A DNA stretch of 29,436 nt from Elusimicrobia bacterium HGW-Elusimicrobia-2 (GCA_002841685.1 PHAM01000022.1:1-29436); one strand, 5' to 3'; counted from the first letter of the stretch, positions 1 through 7,316 are shown. Numbers and translations are program-made. The notes: a model not told the origin generated them from the sequence alone.

Positions 1-482
1 GCCTTTTCAGTCTCCCCCCGACGAGCGCCTGTTTGCGCGACCCCCAAAATCCGCTTGTTTTCGCTGTTTTTTTCGCTATTTTGGCGAACTTGGGCTAAGG
101 GTTTCACCTCATAGCCCATGACAAGAAGAGATCCGTGTATCCTGCTGCTGAAACTGTATACGCCCACCAGCCGGACGATCTCGCCTTTTATTCCCGTTTC
201 CTCCATCAGTTCTCTAATACACGCCTCTTCGGGATGTTCACCGCTCTCAACAAATCCTCCCGGCAAAGACCATTGGCCGGCCGCCGGCTCAAAAGCCCTG
301 CGGCTGACAAGCACTTCGCCGCGCGTATTGACCACCGCCGCCACAGCCACTGGCACGGGATTCTGATAATTGATCCACCGGCATGAGGGACAGGCCAGGC
401 GAGCGGCGCCGTCTATATCCTTAGCCACGAGTTCCGTTCTGCATATCGGACAAAATTTAAAAATCGGTTTTTTGTCAATCAT
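1..482 (-). CDS. Nudix hydrolase with N-terminal zinc ribbon, cut by window edge
   Basis: Probable nucleoside-diphosphate-linked pyrophosphohydrolase of the zinc-ribbon Nudix group (NADH or ADP-ribose pyrophosphatase-like); the substrate cannot be read from the sequence. Residues 11-34 hold two CxxC pairs (C11/C14, C31/C34). A full Nudix box covers about residues 76-98 (GFVESGE, then RELMEETGI), matching GX5EX7REUXEEXGU. The ATG at 482 follows GGGGAGAG and overlaps the yggS stop by 8 nt, so translational coupling is likely. From about residue 130 (base ~95 downward) the protein no longer looks like the family. The usual strand and helix after the EVKPL segment are replaced by a polar stretch rich in N, S, E and K that stays open to base 1. 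The C-terminus is therefore missing, rearranged or an assembly join. Confidence 0.85.
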   Translation of the reverse strand, partial: MIDKKPIFKFCPICRTELVAKDIDGAARLACPSCRWINYQNPVPVAVAAVVNTRGEVLVSRRAFEPAAGQWSLPGGFVESGEHPEEACIRELMEETGIKGEIVRLVGVYSFSSRIHGSLLVMGYEVKPLAQVRQNSEKNSENKRILGVAQTGARRGETEK

Positions 483-1134
483 AATTTCTCTCCCCGAATA
501 TTCTGGTACCTATCCTCACCATATTGGCCCCCTCCCCGATCGCGAGCTTATAGGAAGAAGTCATGCCCATGGACAGATATTTCATTTCAACACCTTCAAT
601 CTGCCTGAGTTTAATCTTATCAAATACCCTGCGGGTTTGGCTAAAATACATCCGCAAATCGTCATCTTCCGCTACCAAAGGACCCATGGTCATCAGCCCT
701 TTAACGGCAATATTTTTTAAACCCGCGATCTTCCCAACAAAATTCTCCGCATCTGCCGGCCGCACCCCTGCCTTCGCGCTCTCTTCGGCGCTGTTTATTT
801 CCACAAGAACCGGCATCACCTTGTTTATAGCGGCGCACCTTTTATTTATTTCTTCCGCCAGGCGAAGGGAATCCAGAGTTTCTATCATATCAACTTTATC
901 AACGATCTGTCTGACTTTATTCGTCTGAAGATGTCCTATAAAATGCCACAAGACCGGAACCTTTACAGAATCATAAACCCTGATAAGATCCTGCTCATAA
1001 TTTTCACCGATGATTTCAACGCCCGCCTCGAGAGCTTCCAATATTTCAGTCGCGGAACGGGTCTTAGCGGCTGCGACAAGCCTAACCCCTTCGGGCAACT
1101 CAGCCAGCAAAGCTTTAACATTATCTTTTATCAT
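475..1134 (-). CDS. yggS: YggS/PROSC-type PLP homeostasis protein
   Basis: Pyridoxal-phosphate-binding protein of the YggS/PLPBP family, 219 residues (usual length about 220-235). It is thought to buffer cytosolic PLP and to affect amino-acid and keto-acid pools; it has no known catalytic reaction. The PLP lysine is K24 in VAAAKTRSATEI. Other family signatures are GENYEQD, WHFIGHLQTNK, GLMTMGPL, LSMGM and RIGTRIFG. The ATG at 1134 is chosen because family similarity begins there; the same frame stays open far upstream, but that part lies antiparallel-free inside feoB in another frame and shows no family similarity. The start lies 5 nt after the feoB stop, with only a weak ribosome site, so it is probably read as part of feoA-feoB-yggS-Nudix. 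Confidence 0.93.
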   Translation of the reverse strand: MIKDNVKALLAELPEGVRLVAAAKTRSATEILEALEAGVEIIGENYEQDLIRVYDSVKVPVLWHFIGHLQTNKVRQIVDKVDMIETLDSLRLAEEINKRCAAINKVMPVLVEINSAEESAKAGVRPADAENFVGKIAGLKNIAVKGLMTMGPLVAEDDDLRMYFSQTRRVFDKIKLRQIEGVEMKYLSMGMTSSYKLAIGEGANMVRIGTRIFGERNYD

Positions 1135-1139
1135 GCCTA

Positions 1140-2846
1140 TCACAAAATAAGATTTAATATGCCGCCAACAAAAAGGGTGGCGGCGATCATTATCAGCGCG
1201 GATTTCATCATATCTTTTATTCCGAGCTCCTTTATCAGAACCGTGAATGTGGCAACGCAGGGAAAATACATGGTCAGAACAACCGACGCTATGACAAGCT
1301 GCTTGACTGAAAGACCCAGGGGAGCGAGCATCCCGACGGCGACGTCCTTCCTTAAAAAACCCACCACCAGGGCGGCCACGGTTTCCTCCGGAAGGCCCAT
1401 GACACCTGTGATAACAGGCGCGGCCAATTTTCCCAAAAACTTTATGACGCCGAGAGCGTAGAGTAAATTCACCGCCAGCACACCAAGCATGACAAATGGC
1501 ACCGCTTCCTTTATAAACCATTTGACCCTCATCCAGACTTTTTCAAAAAGGACTTTCATATAAGGCATTCTGTACGGCGGTATTTCCACAAAAATTTCGG
1601 GAGACTCGCCTTTCACCAAAGCGTTCTGCAGCAGGCCGAGTATAACCCAGACAATAAAAAGCGTGCCGAGGACCTGAGCCAGGGCCATCGCCCCGTAATT
1701 CCCCACAAGGCCCATGATCATCGCTATCTGCGCCATACAGGGGACAGCTATCGCCATGAGCGTGGCCGCTATAAATCTCTCCCTCCTGGTCTCCAGCACT
1801 CTTGTGGCCATAGCCGCCGGCACATTGCATCCGAGGCCCAGCATCATCGGAATAATGGCAAGGCCGTGCAGCCCCACCCTGTGCATCAGATTATCCGATA
1901 GGACGCCTATCCTGGGGAGATAACCCGAGTCCTCAAGAAAACCGAGCACCAGATAAAATGAAAAAACATATGGTAACACCATCGCTATGGGAACAAACAA
2001 ACCCGTGGTCAAAAGGCCCATTGACTGGACGAAATCAATATTACCGTCTATGAGTTTTCCGATGAGTATTTCATGGGCAATACCGCCGGGACTCAAAAAA
2101 GCCAAAGCCCTGACAATAAACGGCCCCCACAGTTTTTCAAAAACGGGTTCAAAAATATGGGCTATCAGCCCTTCTCCTATAAACCTTATCACCATAAATG
2201 ACAGCGCCGCTATGATTAAAGCTATCGGAATTCCTGTCAGCGGCCTTATGCTCGCGTCCGCCAGGGTTTCCAGAAAAGTGTGATGCCTGTGAAAAAACTT
2301 CTGCGCCTTGCCGGCAATACGGCCGGATTCGGCCCAGACATCTTTCACATCATATTCAAAACCGCTCACCCGCGCCTGCACCATCCTGCCGACCAGTTCT
2401 CTTATCCCTTCTCCGCTGACAGCGCAAACCGCTACGACAGGAATGCCCAATATCTCCTCAAGCTTCGGCACATCGATCTCAATACCTCTGTGCTTCGTCT
2501 CGTCCCACATGTTAAGAACGACGAGCATGGGCGCGCGGCGGCTTATCAACTGCAGGGTGAGTTTAAGATTCCTCTCAAGGCGCGTGGCGTCCACAATGTT
2601 CAAAACGATATCGCCCTCTTTCAGCATATCCAGCGCCACTTCCTCGGCCTTGGTTCCGGCGGCAAGACTGTAAACGCCGGGCACATCTATAAGTTCGACT
2701 TTCTCGCCGGCCAGGCGCATACAGCCTCTGGTGTATCCCACAGTTGTGCCGGAATAATTTGAAGTGATGACGTCAACGCCGGTGAGGCGCGAAAAAACGG
2801 CGCTTTTGCCGACATTGGGATTGCCCATAAGAAGTATTTTTTTCAT
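1140..2846 (-). CDS. feoB: Ferrous iron transporter B (GTPase-coupled membrane permease)
   Basis: Inner-membrane Fe(II) uptake protein, 568 residues, at the short end of the FeoB range (E. coli 773). The N-terminal G domain has G1 GNPNVGKS (8-15), a G2 threonine region around 33-36, G3 DVPG (54-57) and G4 NMWD (112-115). From about residue 200 the protein is a multi-helix membrane domain with gate-type segments, including GYLPRIG, LGCNVPAAMATR with its conserved cysteine, and PCVATFTVLIKELG near the end. The start codon directly abuts the feoA stop with no spacer, as expected for coupled expression. The reduced length seems to come from a short helical linker after the G domain and a short C-terminal tail rather than from a break; no frameshift is seen. 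Confidence 0.95.
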   Translation of the reverse strand: MKKILLMGNPNVGKSAVFSRLTGVDVITSNYSGTTVGYTRGCMRLAGEKVELIDVPGVYSLAAGTKAEEVALDMLKEGDIVLNIVDATRLERNLKLTLQLISRRAPMLVVLNMWDETKHRGIEIDVPKLEEILGIPVVAVCAVSGEGIRELVGRMVQARVSGFEYDVKDVWAESGRIAGKAQKFFHRHHTFLETLADASIRPLTGIPIALIIAALSFMVIRFIGEGLIAHIFEPVFEKLWGPFIVRALAFLSPGGIAHEILIGKLIDGNIDFVQSMGLLTTGLFVPIAMVLPYVFSFYLVLGFLEDSGYLPRIGVLSDNLMHRVGLHGLAIIPMMLGLGCNVPAAMATRVLETRRERFIAATLMAIAVPCMAQIAMIMGLVGNYGAMALAQVLGTLFIVWVILGLLQNALVKGESPEIFVEIPPYRMPYMKVLFEKVWMRVKWFIKEAVPFVMLGVLAVNLLYALGVIKFLGKLAAPVITGVMGLPEETVAALVVGFLRKDVAVGMLAPLGLSVKQLVIASVVLTMYFPCVATFTVLIKELGIKDMMKSALIMIAATLFVGGILNLIL

Positions 2847-3077
2847 CTAATCCACTTCCACTATTATTTTCTTGGCCATACCATAGCCGACGGCTATTTC
2901 AGTGTCTTTGACCTTGATAAGAACGGGCCCGCGCATAAAATGCCCTGTGATCTTTTTAATGGACGCTCCGGGCACTATGCCCATATTCCCTATTTTCTCG
3001 CTGAAAAACTCACCGCCATCAAGATCTGAGACAAGCCCGGCGGCGCCGTCTTCCATGCACACAAGATCAACCTTCAT
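2847..3077 (-). CDS. feoA: Ferrous iron transport protein A
   Basis: Small cytoplasmic SH3-like partner of FeoB, 76 residues from the ATG at 3077. Family features are the GAAGLVSDLDGG opening, the EKIGNMGIVPGASI core and the closing VGYGMAKKIIVEV strand. The ATG at 3077 is preferred over an in-frame GTG at 3089 because GGAG sits 6-9 nt before it and would lie inside the coding region if the GTG were used. It is the first gene of feoA-feoB-yggS-Nudix. No clear promoter was found in the 53 bases before it, which are mostly taken by the palindrome at 3097-3121. No Fur box was recognised. Confidence 0.92.
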   Translation of the reverse strand: MKVDLVCMEDGAAGLVSDLDGGEFFSEKIGNMGIVPGASIKKITGHFMRGPVLIKVKDTEIAVGYGMAKKIIVEVD

Positions 3078-3092
3078 TTTGTTCTCCACTGT

Positions 3093-3121
3093 AAAAAGGG
3101 GACATCCTGAATATTTCCCCT
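3093..3121 (-). terminator. Terminator-like palindrome between the epimerase gene and feoA
   Basis: Arms AGGGGA (3097-3102) and TCCCCT (3116-3121) flank a 13-nt loop. On the minus strand the stem is followed by a short T run (3093-3097). It sits 10 nt after the epimerase stop and would separate that gene from feoA. The long loop and short T run make it weaker than a canonical terminator. It could instead be a dispersed REP-like palindrome. Confidence 0.45.
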
Positions 3122-3130
3122 GGCGGGATA

Positions 3131-4030
3131 TTAAAGACCGTGATTTTCAATATAGTCTTTAATGCCGTCTTTCAGGCTGTAGCGGGTTTTAAAACCGAGA
3201 TATTTTTCGGCCTCAGTCGTGTCCGCCTGGGTGTGATTCTGGTATGTGCCCTCGTAAGGGTTGTCTATATATTCCGCCTCAAGCGATGTGCCGAGGACCG
3301 AGTTGATATCGGCGACGAGCTCATTGAAATCCACCGCCCTGCCCGTGCCCACATTATAAACGCCGCTCCGGCCGGCCTTGACGGCAAGGATAGTGGCCTC
3401 TACGACATCGTTCACATAGATGTGGTCTCTTTTCTGTTCTCCCATTTTGAAAATTCTGGGACGGGCGGCGCTTTTCATCTGCCGGACAAGATGATATATC
3501 ATGCTCGCCGGACGGCCCTTGTGCGCCTCGCCGGGCCCGAAAACATTGAAATATCTCAGTCCCACGATGTGCATGCTCCCGCATAACTCCCCGGCCATAT
3601 CATCCATCGCCAGTTTGCTTTCCGCGTAGGCGCTTAAAATCTCTTTCTTCTGGCTTTCTTTCTGGGGGGCGGGGCCGTTGCCGTACATGCTGGCGGATGA
3701 GGCGTATATCAATTTCGCCCCGGAGTCACGCGCCAGTTTTATTATATTCCTGAAACCCTCTATGTTCGACCGGACCATCTCCCTGTCATCGCCGTATCGC
3801 GGATCCGTGATAGCGGCCTCGTGAAAAATGATATCATAATCCCCTGAGAGCGCCGGCCCTTTTGATATATCCCTGTTTTCGAATTTTCCCTTAAATCCCC
3901 GCAGGTTCTCCGTAACGCCGGCGAAAAAATTATCAACGGCGGTGATATCAGAATCCGGGAATCTCCTCTGCAATTCAAGAGTGAGATTAGAACCGATAAA
4001 ACCCGCCGCGCCTGTCACAAGTATCTTCAT
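3131..4030 (-). CDS. rfaD: ADP-L-glycero-D-manno-heptose-6-epimerase (HldD/RfaD-like)
   Basis: NAD(P)-dependent sugar-nucleotide epimerase of the extended SDR family, 299 residues. It most resembles HldD, which turns ADP-D-glycero-heptose into ADP-L-glycero-heptose for LPS inner core. The Rossmann motif GAAGFIG is at residues 7-13 and the catalytic pair is Y135/K139 (YAESK). HldD-type features are the GRPASMIYHL region, KRDHIYVNDVVEA, YNVGTGRAVDF and a C-terminal YQNHTQADT segment. The ATG at 4030 is used because the Rossmann strand starts there; an in-frame upstream extension overlaps the HEPN remnant. No Shine-Dalgarno is visible, and a TATATT box lies only 6 nt upstream. A UDP-glucose 4-epimerase activity is the main alternative; no other heptose gene is nearby. 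Confidence 0.8.
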   Translation of the reverse strand: MKILVTGAAGFIGSNLTLELQRRFPDSDITAVDNFFAGVTENLRGFKGKFENRDISKGPALSGDYDIIFHEAAITDPRYGDDREMVRSNIEGFRNIIKLARDSGAKLIYASSASMYGNGPAPQKESQKKEILSAYAESKLAMDDMAGELCGSMHIVGLRYFNVFGPGEAHKGRPASMIYHLVRQMKSAARPRIFKMGEQKRDHIYVNDVVEATILAVKAGRSGVYNVGTGRAVDFNELVADINSVLGTSLEAEYIDNPYEGTYQNHTQADTTEAEKYLGFKTRYSLKDGIKDYIENHGL

Positions 4031-4031
4031 G

Positions 4032-4157
4032 TCATGAATATACCAAAATGCCGCCGCCTCGTGCAATCATGCTTTGATAAAACTCTGAAGCTTTTTTCAA
4101 ATAAATTTTATATTTATTTCTATCAACCACTGTATGTTTTATTTTTTTCGCAGTCAT
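4032..4157 (-). pseudogene. Truncated HEPN-domain protein (N-terminal remnant, 41 codons)
   Basis: A short frame starts at ATG 4157, overlapping the nucleotidyltransferase stop by ATGA. This is the usual coupling in nucleotidyltransferase/HEPN gene pairs. Residues 1-31 resemble the start of HEPN partners: a basic leader, then NKYKIYLKKASEFYQSM, the first amphipathic helix of that fold. After residue about 32 the frame becomes RGGGILVYS and stops at 4032, just before the epimerase start. HEPN proteins are usually about 120-140 residues, so the remaining helices and the catalytic motif are lost. The downstream 3' part is absent, which suggests a deletion junction near base 4060. The HEPN assignment rests on about 30 residues plus gene order. 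Confidence 0.6.
4037..4066 (-). promoter_or_regulatory. Possible promoter of the heptose epimerase gene
   Basis: On the minus strand, a TATATT -10 box (4037-4042) is preceded after 18 nt by TTGCAC (4061-4066), a weak -35. Only 6 nt separate the -10 from the ATG at 4030, so a transcript starting here would have essentially no leader, which fits the missing ribosome site. Confidence 0.4.
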
Positions 4158-4774
4158 ACATCCTCCAGTGGTTTCCCCGCAATGACAAAATTATTCTTAA
4201 TTATTTCTCTGATCACCGGAACTTTCTTTGCTTTCTTGGACCTGAATTCATTAACAGTTTGAATATACGGAGAAAGGGCATTGCCGAATTCCTTGATTAT
4301 CTCAGCGCCGGCAAGCCCCGCTTTCTTCTCGACTATGTCTTTATCTCCTGATTTTTTCACAAGCAGAAAAATATCTATGTCGCTTTTTGCTCTATCTTGC
4401 TTCTTTGCCACACTGCCAAAAACAACAGCGGAAATCAGTTTATGCGGCACCAAATCGTCAAAATGCTTCAATAATATTTCCTTCAAGCGCAGATAGCACC
4501 TGTCTTCTTGTTCGAATAACGGACCAAGAGATTTTTTTACGAGATAATTTTCATCATTTAATTTGTAAAGATGCCCTACCCCAACACTGCGGAATAAAAG
4601 CAGCCCTTCGTTATAAAGTTGCCTGAGCGCCTTATGGCATGTAGCCGGACTCACCTCAATTTCTTTAGAAATTTGACGACCCGTCCATTCCGCCCCAGTC
4701 TTTATGAAAAAACGGAGGATTTGCACTTTTGCCGTCTGATTCAAAATTTTATCCAGTGGTTTAAAAAATTTCAT
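4154..4774 (-). CDS. Winged-HTH nucleotidyltransferase (MNT-type antitoxin-like)
   Basis: A 206-residue protein with two parts. Residues about 8-75 form a winged helix-turn-helix (TGRQISKEIEVSPATCHKAL, then a wing containing GVGHLYKLN). Residues about 105-190 form a minimal nucleotidyltransferase with GS at 120-121 and the metal pair D132/D134 (SDIDIFLLV). In MNT/HEPN toxin-antitoxin modules such enzymes neutralise the HEPN RNase, in some cases by AMPylation. The next gene is a HEPN remnant coupled by ATGA, so this looks like an antitoxin that outlived its toxin. The start at 4774 has AAAGGCG at SD distance. A TTGACA -35 and twin palindromes lie just upstream, so the HTH probably represses its own promoter. 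Catalytic residues look intact. Local sequence is AT-richer than flanking genes. Confidence 0.8.
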   Translation of the reverse strand: MKFFKPLDKILNQTAKVQILRFFIKTGAEWTGRQISKEIEVSPATCHKALRQLYNEGLLLFRSVGVGHLYKLNDENYLVKKSLGPLFEQEDRCYLRLKEILLKHFDDLVPHKLISAVVFGSVAKKQDRAKSDIDIFLLVKKSGDKDIVEKKAGLAGAEIIKEFGNALSPYIQTVNEFRSKKAKKVPVIREIIKNNFVIAGKPLEDV

Positions 4775-4796
4775 AATTACGCCTTTTTCTTAACCC

Positions 4797-4840
4797 AAAC
4801 ATATGTTTAGTTTTCTAAACATATGTTTACAAATATAAAC
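4797..4840 (-). promoter_or_regulatory. Twin-palindrome operator of the winged-HTH nucleotidyltransferase gene
   Basis: AAACATATGTTT occurs twice, at 4797-4808 and 4817-4828, with centres exactly 20 bp apart (two helical turns). Together they form a perfect inverted repeat with 14-nt arms (4797-4810 and 4815-4828) and a TTTT centre. A looser copy, GTTTA..TAAAC, continues at 4825-4840. The block lies between the -35 element and the gene, where a repressor would block transcription. The likely binder is the winged HTH encoded downstream. Confidence 0.7.
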
Positions 4841-4851
4841 ACTTCTGTCAA
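4824..4851 (-). promoter_or_regulatory. Promoter of the winged-HTH nucleotidyltransferase gene
   Basis: A consensus -35, TTGACA (minus strand, 4846-4851), is followed after 16 nt by TAAACA (4824-4829), a weak -10 embedded in the second operator palindrome. The transcript would have a leader of about 40 nt that contains the first palindrome and the ribosome site. Confidence 0.5.
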
Positions 4852-4877
4852 GGCATTGATCGCTTTTGCCGCCTTGC

Positions 4878-6509
4878 TCAACGTTTACTTTTTCTTAAAT
4901 CAATCCTGATTCCAATATCTTTCTGGACACCCTTTTCGTCGTCATCTGAAAAATCGCCGCAGTCATCTTTTAAATTTGCCCCGACGCTGTATAAAAGCAA
5001 ATGATCTTGGCTTTTTTTGTATATCAGTTTCTGACCGGAAAACTTGTCCTCTATGTCAACCGCTTTCACATAACCGCCCCGCACCAATTCGGCAAAACTA
5101 TTTGGATACCGCCCGGTTCGTTTTTCGAATATCTTGAGCTTATTAACCAATAGCGCCAGCTGAGTGTAGGTATCGGTTTTATATTCTTTTGCGCATAAGC
5201 TTGCGTACTTTGGCACAGCAATTTTGGCAAGAACAAAAGGCCAGATAGGATAATCTCCTATTCTGTCCTCATTTACGAAAGAATCATCATGTATTTTTTT
5301 ATACGGCTGCCCTGACTCCAAATCTTCAACCATCCCTGCAAAATAGTTTATAATTTCAATGTGCGTTACTTCAAAATATCCCGTATATTTGATTAAAATC
5401 CCGCCCCGCTCGCGAAGATACGAAAATATATCTGTCATATGCGCACTCTCAAACCGGAACGCCCCGGATACCATATTGCTTTCGCGTATTTCTGATAATT
5501 CTTTTTCCAATACTTCCGGAATTATTGCCTCGGGGTTCAGCGAGATTATCCTCAATACCGTTTCGGATATTCCTTGCTGTATAGCTACAGCAATCATCGC
5601 ACCTATCAACCCCGGCTGCTGCCCTATGAGCTTCAAGAATTTAATGTCTTTCCTGATAAAATTCCATGCGCCATCAATCCTGTTTTTCTTTGCCTGGCTC
5701 AAAGCGTTCACACACAAAAGCTGGTTTATCATTATATTATTCGCAAATTTTGGTATAGAACACATCACCGGGTCTTTTGAGCCTTCCAAATAATTTACAG
5801 GTTCCCAAAATTCATATTTATCAAGAATTTTTACTATTTTGTTTAATTCCGGGGATGATAAATCGAGAACCTTATCAATATCCTTTCCTTTTTTCCGCGT
5901 CCATGTTTGCCTGAACAGTTTGGAATTTATGATTTCAGTATTTTCTATCTCATCCCAAACTTTCCCAAAATCTTCCGCGGCATTATCCAGCAACGGATAC
6001 GCGTTTTTATCCTCGGGAATTCCACGATGAAAATCCTTTATTGAAGTCGGTATACCTTTTGTCCCCAGAACCTTCAACCGCGCCTTTACTTTGGCCGAAT
6101 AATAACTGCTAATGGCTAACGGAACTATGACACATATTAGTATCAGCCCTGCAAACCAGCATAAAGTCCGACGAATAAATAACCGGTTGTCTTTCTGGAT
6201 TTCCTTGTATTCATATTGTTTAAAATTCACGCCCAACCTTTTCTTAGTTGAAACCTCTTCCCTGTCAACACCAAACATATATTCGCAGGCTTTATTCAAA
6301 CGCGAAAACTTGATAAACAAAATGCAAAAACAAATCAGCAGTATCGCCAAAACATACAACCCCGTCCAATTCGGCAGAAAATTCCTTAACGCTGAAAAAA
6401 GCGGTATCGTTAAAACCAGCAGAGAATAAAGTATTAAGCAGAACGAAACCACATAAAAAAAGCTTCTGACAACTCCCAGCAGAATTTTTTTTGAAAATGT
6501 AAATTTCAT
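4878..6509 (-). CDS. Unrecognised membrane protein with pseudopilin-like C-terminal segment
   Basis: A 543-residue protein I cannot assign to a named family. Three membrane segments lie in the N-terminal quarter (about 15-41, 48-68, 115-136), followed by a large soluble part. Around residues 180-195 is GIPEDKNAYPLLDNAAEDF. The C-terminal 90 residues have a helix, then RTGRYPNSFAELVRGGY, FSGQKLIY, LLLYSVGANLKDD and an acid-rich loop. This resembles the C-terminal domain of GspG-like pseudopilins, whose acidic loop binds calcium; similar tails occur in planctomycete-type hypothetical proteins (from memory, not searched). The start at 6509 is fixed by GGAGGT 7 nt upstream; an upstream in-frame extension has no such signal. 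It follows the double-receiver gene by 13 nt and may be co-transcribed with it. Base composition is AT-richer than its flanks. Confidence 0.7.
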   Translation of the reverse strand: MKFTFSKKILLGVVRSFFYVVSFCLILYSLLVLTIPLFSALRNFLPNWTGLYVLAILLICFCILFIKFSRLNKACEYMFGVDREEVSTKKRLGVNFKQYEYKEIQKDNRLFIRRTLCWFAGLILICVIVPLAISSYYSAKVKARLKVLGTKGIPTSIKDFHRGIPEDKNAYPLLDNAAEDFGKVWDEIENTEIINSKLFRQTWTRKKGKDIDKVLDLSSPELNKIVKILDKYEFWEPVNYLEGSKDPVMCSIPKFANNIMINQLLCVNALSQAKKNRIDGAWNFIRKDIKFLKLIGQQPGLIGAMIAVAIQQGISETVLRIISLNPEAIIPEVLEKELSEIRESNMVSGAFRFESAHMTDIFSYLRERGGILIKYTGYFEVTHIEIINYFAGMVEDLESGQPYKKIHDDSFVNEDRIGDYPIWPFVLAKIAVPKYASLCAKEYKTDTYTQLALLVNKLKIFEKRTGRYPNSFAELVRGGYVKAVDIEDKFSGQKLIYKKSQDHLLLYSVGANLKDDCGDFSDDDEKGVQKDIGIRIDLRKSKR

Positions 6510-6522
6510 TTGTTTACCTCCT

Positions 6523-7311
6523 TCAAACTTCGGCGCTTTTGCCGGTTTCATTTTCCGTGAGGCGCTGGGCTATTCTTATGAAAAGCCGCCCGAAGTCCAG
6601 CGGTTTGATAAAAATGTCATCAGGGCTGAGCGCTTTGCCTATACGCATCCTCTGTATCACAGCGGGGTCTTCTCCTGAAACGATTATAATAGGAATATGG
6701 CTGATCTCTTTAAAGCTCTTAAGCACGGTGTAGGCCAGAGCCCCGCTTCCGGCGGGAAGATTAATGTCCAGCAAGATCAGATCGGGGATCTTCTCTTTCG
6801 CCAGAGAGACAGCCTCATAACCGCCGAAAGCCGAAATCGTGCCGTATCCGGCGGCCTCAAGGTTCTGTTTTATTATCTCGTTCATGGAAGTGTCGTCGTC
6901 AACGATGAGTACCCTCCTGCCCGCGCGGCTTTTTTTCTCCGCGAGATATGAGTTTACGCGTTCCAGGAATAACGGAATGTCCAGCGGTTTGACAAATATG
7001 TCCTCGGCCGGAATATCCTTAACGCTCTGCATCCTCCGCACTCTGGCCGGGGATTCTCCCGATATGATAATTACCGGCAGGCTCTTCGTCGCCGTCATTG
7101 CCTGAAGAGCCGCATAAACCATCTCGCCGCTGCCGTCGGGGAGATTGATATCGAGGACCACGAGATCAAATCTAAAAGACCCCGCTTTGTCTATCGCCTC
7201 TTCCGCGCCAAAGGCTGACATTGTGCCGTATCCGGCCGCCTCCAGACAGTCCCTGACAATATCATTGGAATCCTTATCGTCGTCCACTATAAGTATTTTC
7301 TGTTTGATCAT
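6523..7311 (-). CDS. Tandem double-receiver response regulator
   Basis: A 262-residue protein made only of two CheY-like receiver domains (about 5-122 and 132-252) with no output domain. Receiver 1 has acidic residues D10-D12, phosphoacceptor D54 (LDINLPDGSG), ISGES and K108. Receiver 2 has DDD (138-140), D182 (LDINLPAGSG), VSGED and K236. Both look phosphorylatable. The two halves are similar enough to point to an internal duplication: LEAAGYGT, then M or I, then SAFG, occurs in each. Such proteins can act as phosphate sinks or relay adaptors; no partner kinase is encoded here. The ATG at 7311 is preferred over an in-frame TTG at 7326, because the TTG falls inside the -10 region of a plausible promoter. 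The membrane protein at 4878-6509 follows after 13 nt. Confidence 0.9.
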   Translation of the reverse strand: MIKQKILIVDDDKDSNDIVRDCLEAAGYGTMSAFGAEEAIDKAGSFRFDLVVLDINLPDGSGEMVYAALQAMTATKSLPVIIISGESPARVRRMQSVKDIPAEDIFVKPLDIPLFLERVNSYLAEKKSRAGRRVLIVDDDTSMNEIIKQNLEAAGYGTISAFGGYEAVSLAKEKIPDLILLDINLPAGSGALAYTVLKSFKEISHIPIIIVSGEDPAVIQRMRIGKALSPDDIFIKPLDFGRLFIRIAQRLTENETGKSAEV

Positions 7312-7316
7312 CGCCG

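Noticed and set aside
1135-1521. N-terminal extension of yggS by about 129 residues
   Set aside because: It overlaps the feoB coding end in another frame; the YggS family begins at the internal ATG at 1134.
1140-2846. FeoB as a truncated gene
   Set aside because: 568 residues is short, but G1, G3 and G4 motifs, gate segments and the terminal cysteine region are present with a natural stop; short FeoB forms exist.
4075-4130. AAATAAAT/ATTTATTT hairpin as a terminator after the nucleotidyltransferase
   Set aside because: The stem is only A-T pairs and no T run follows it; it falls within the HEPN remnant frame.
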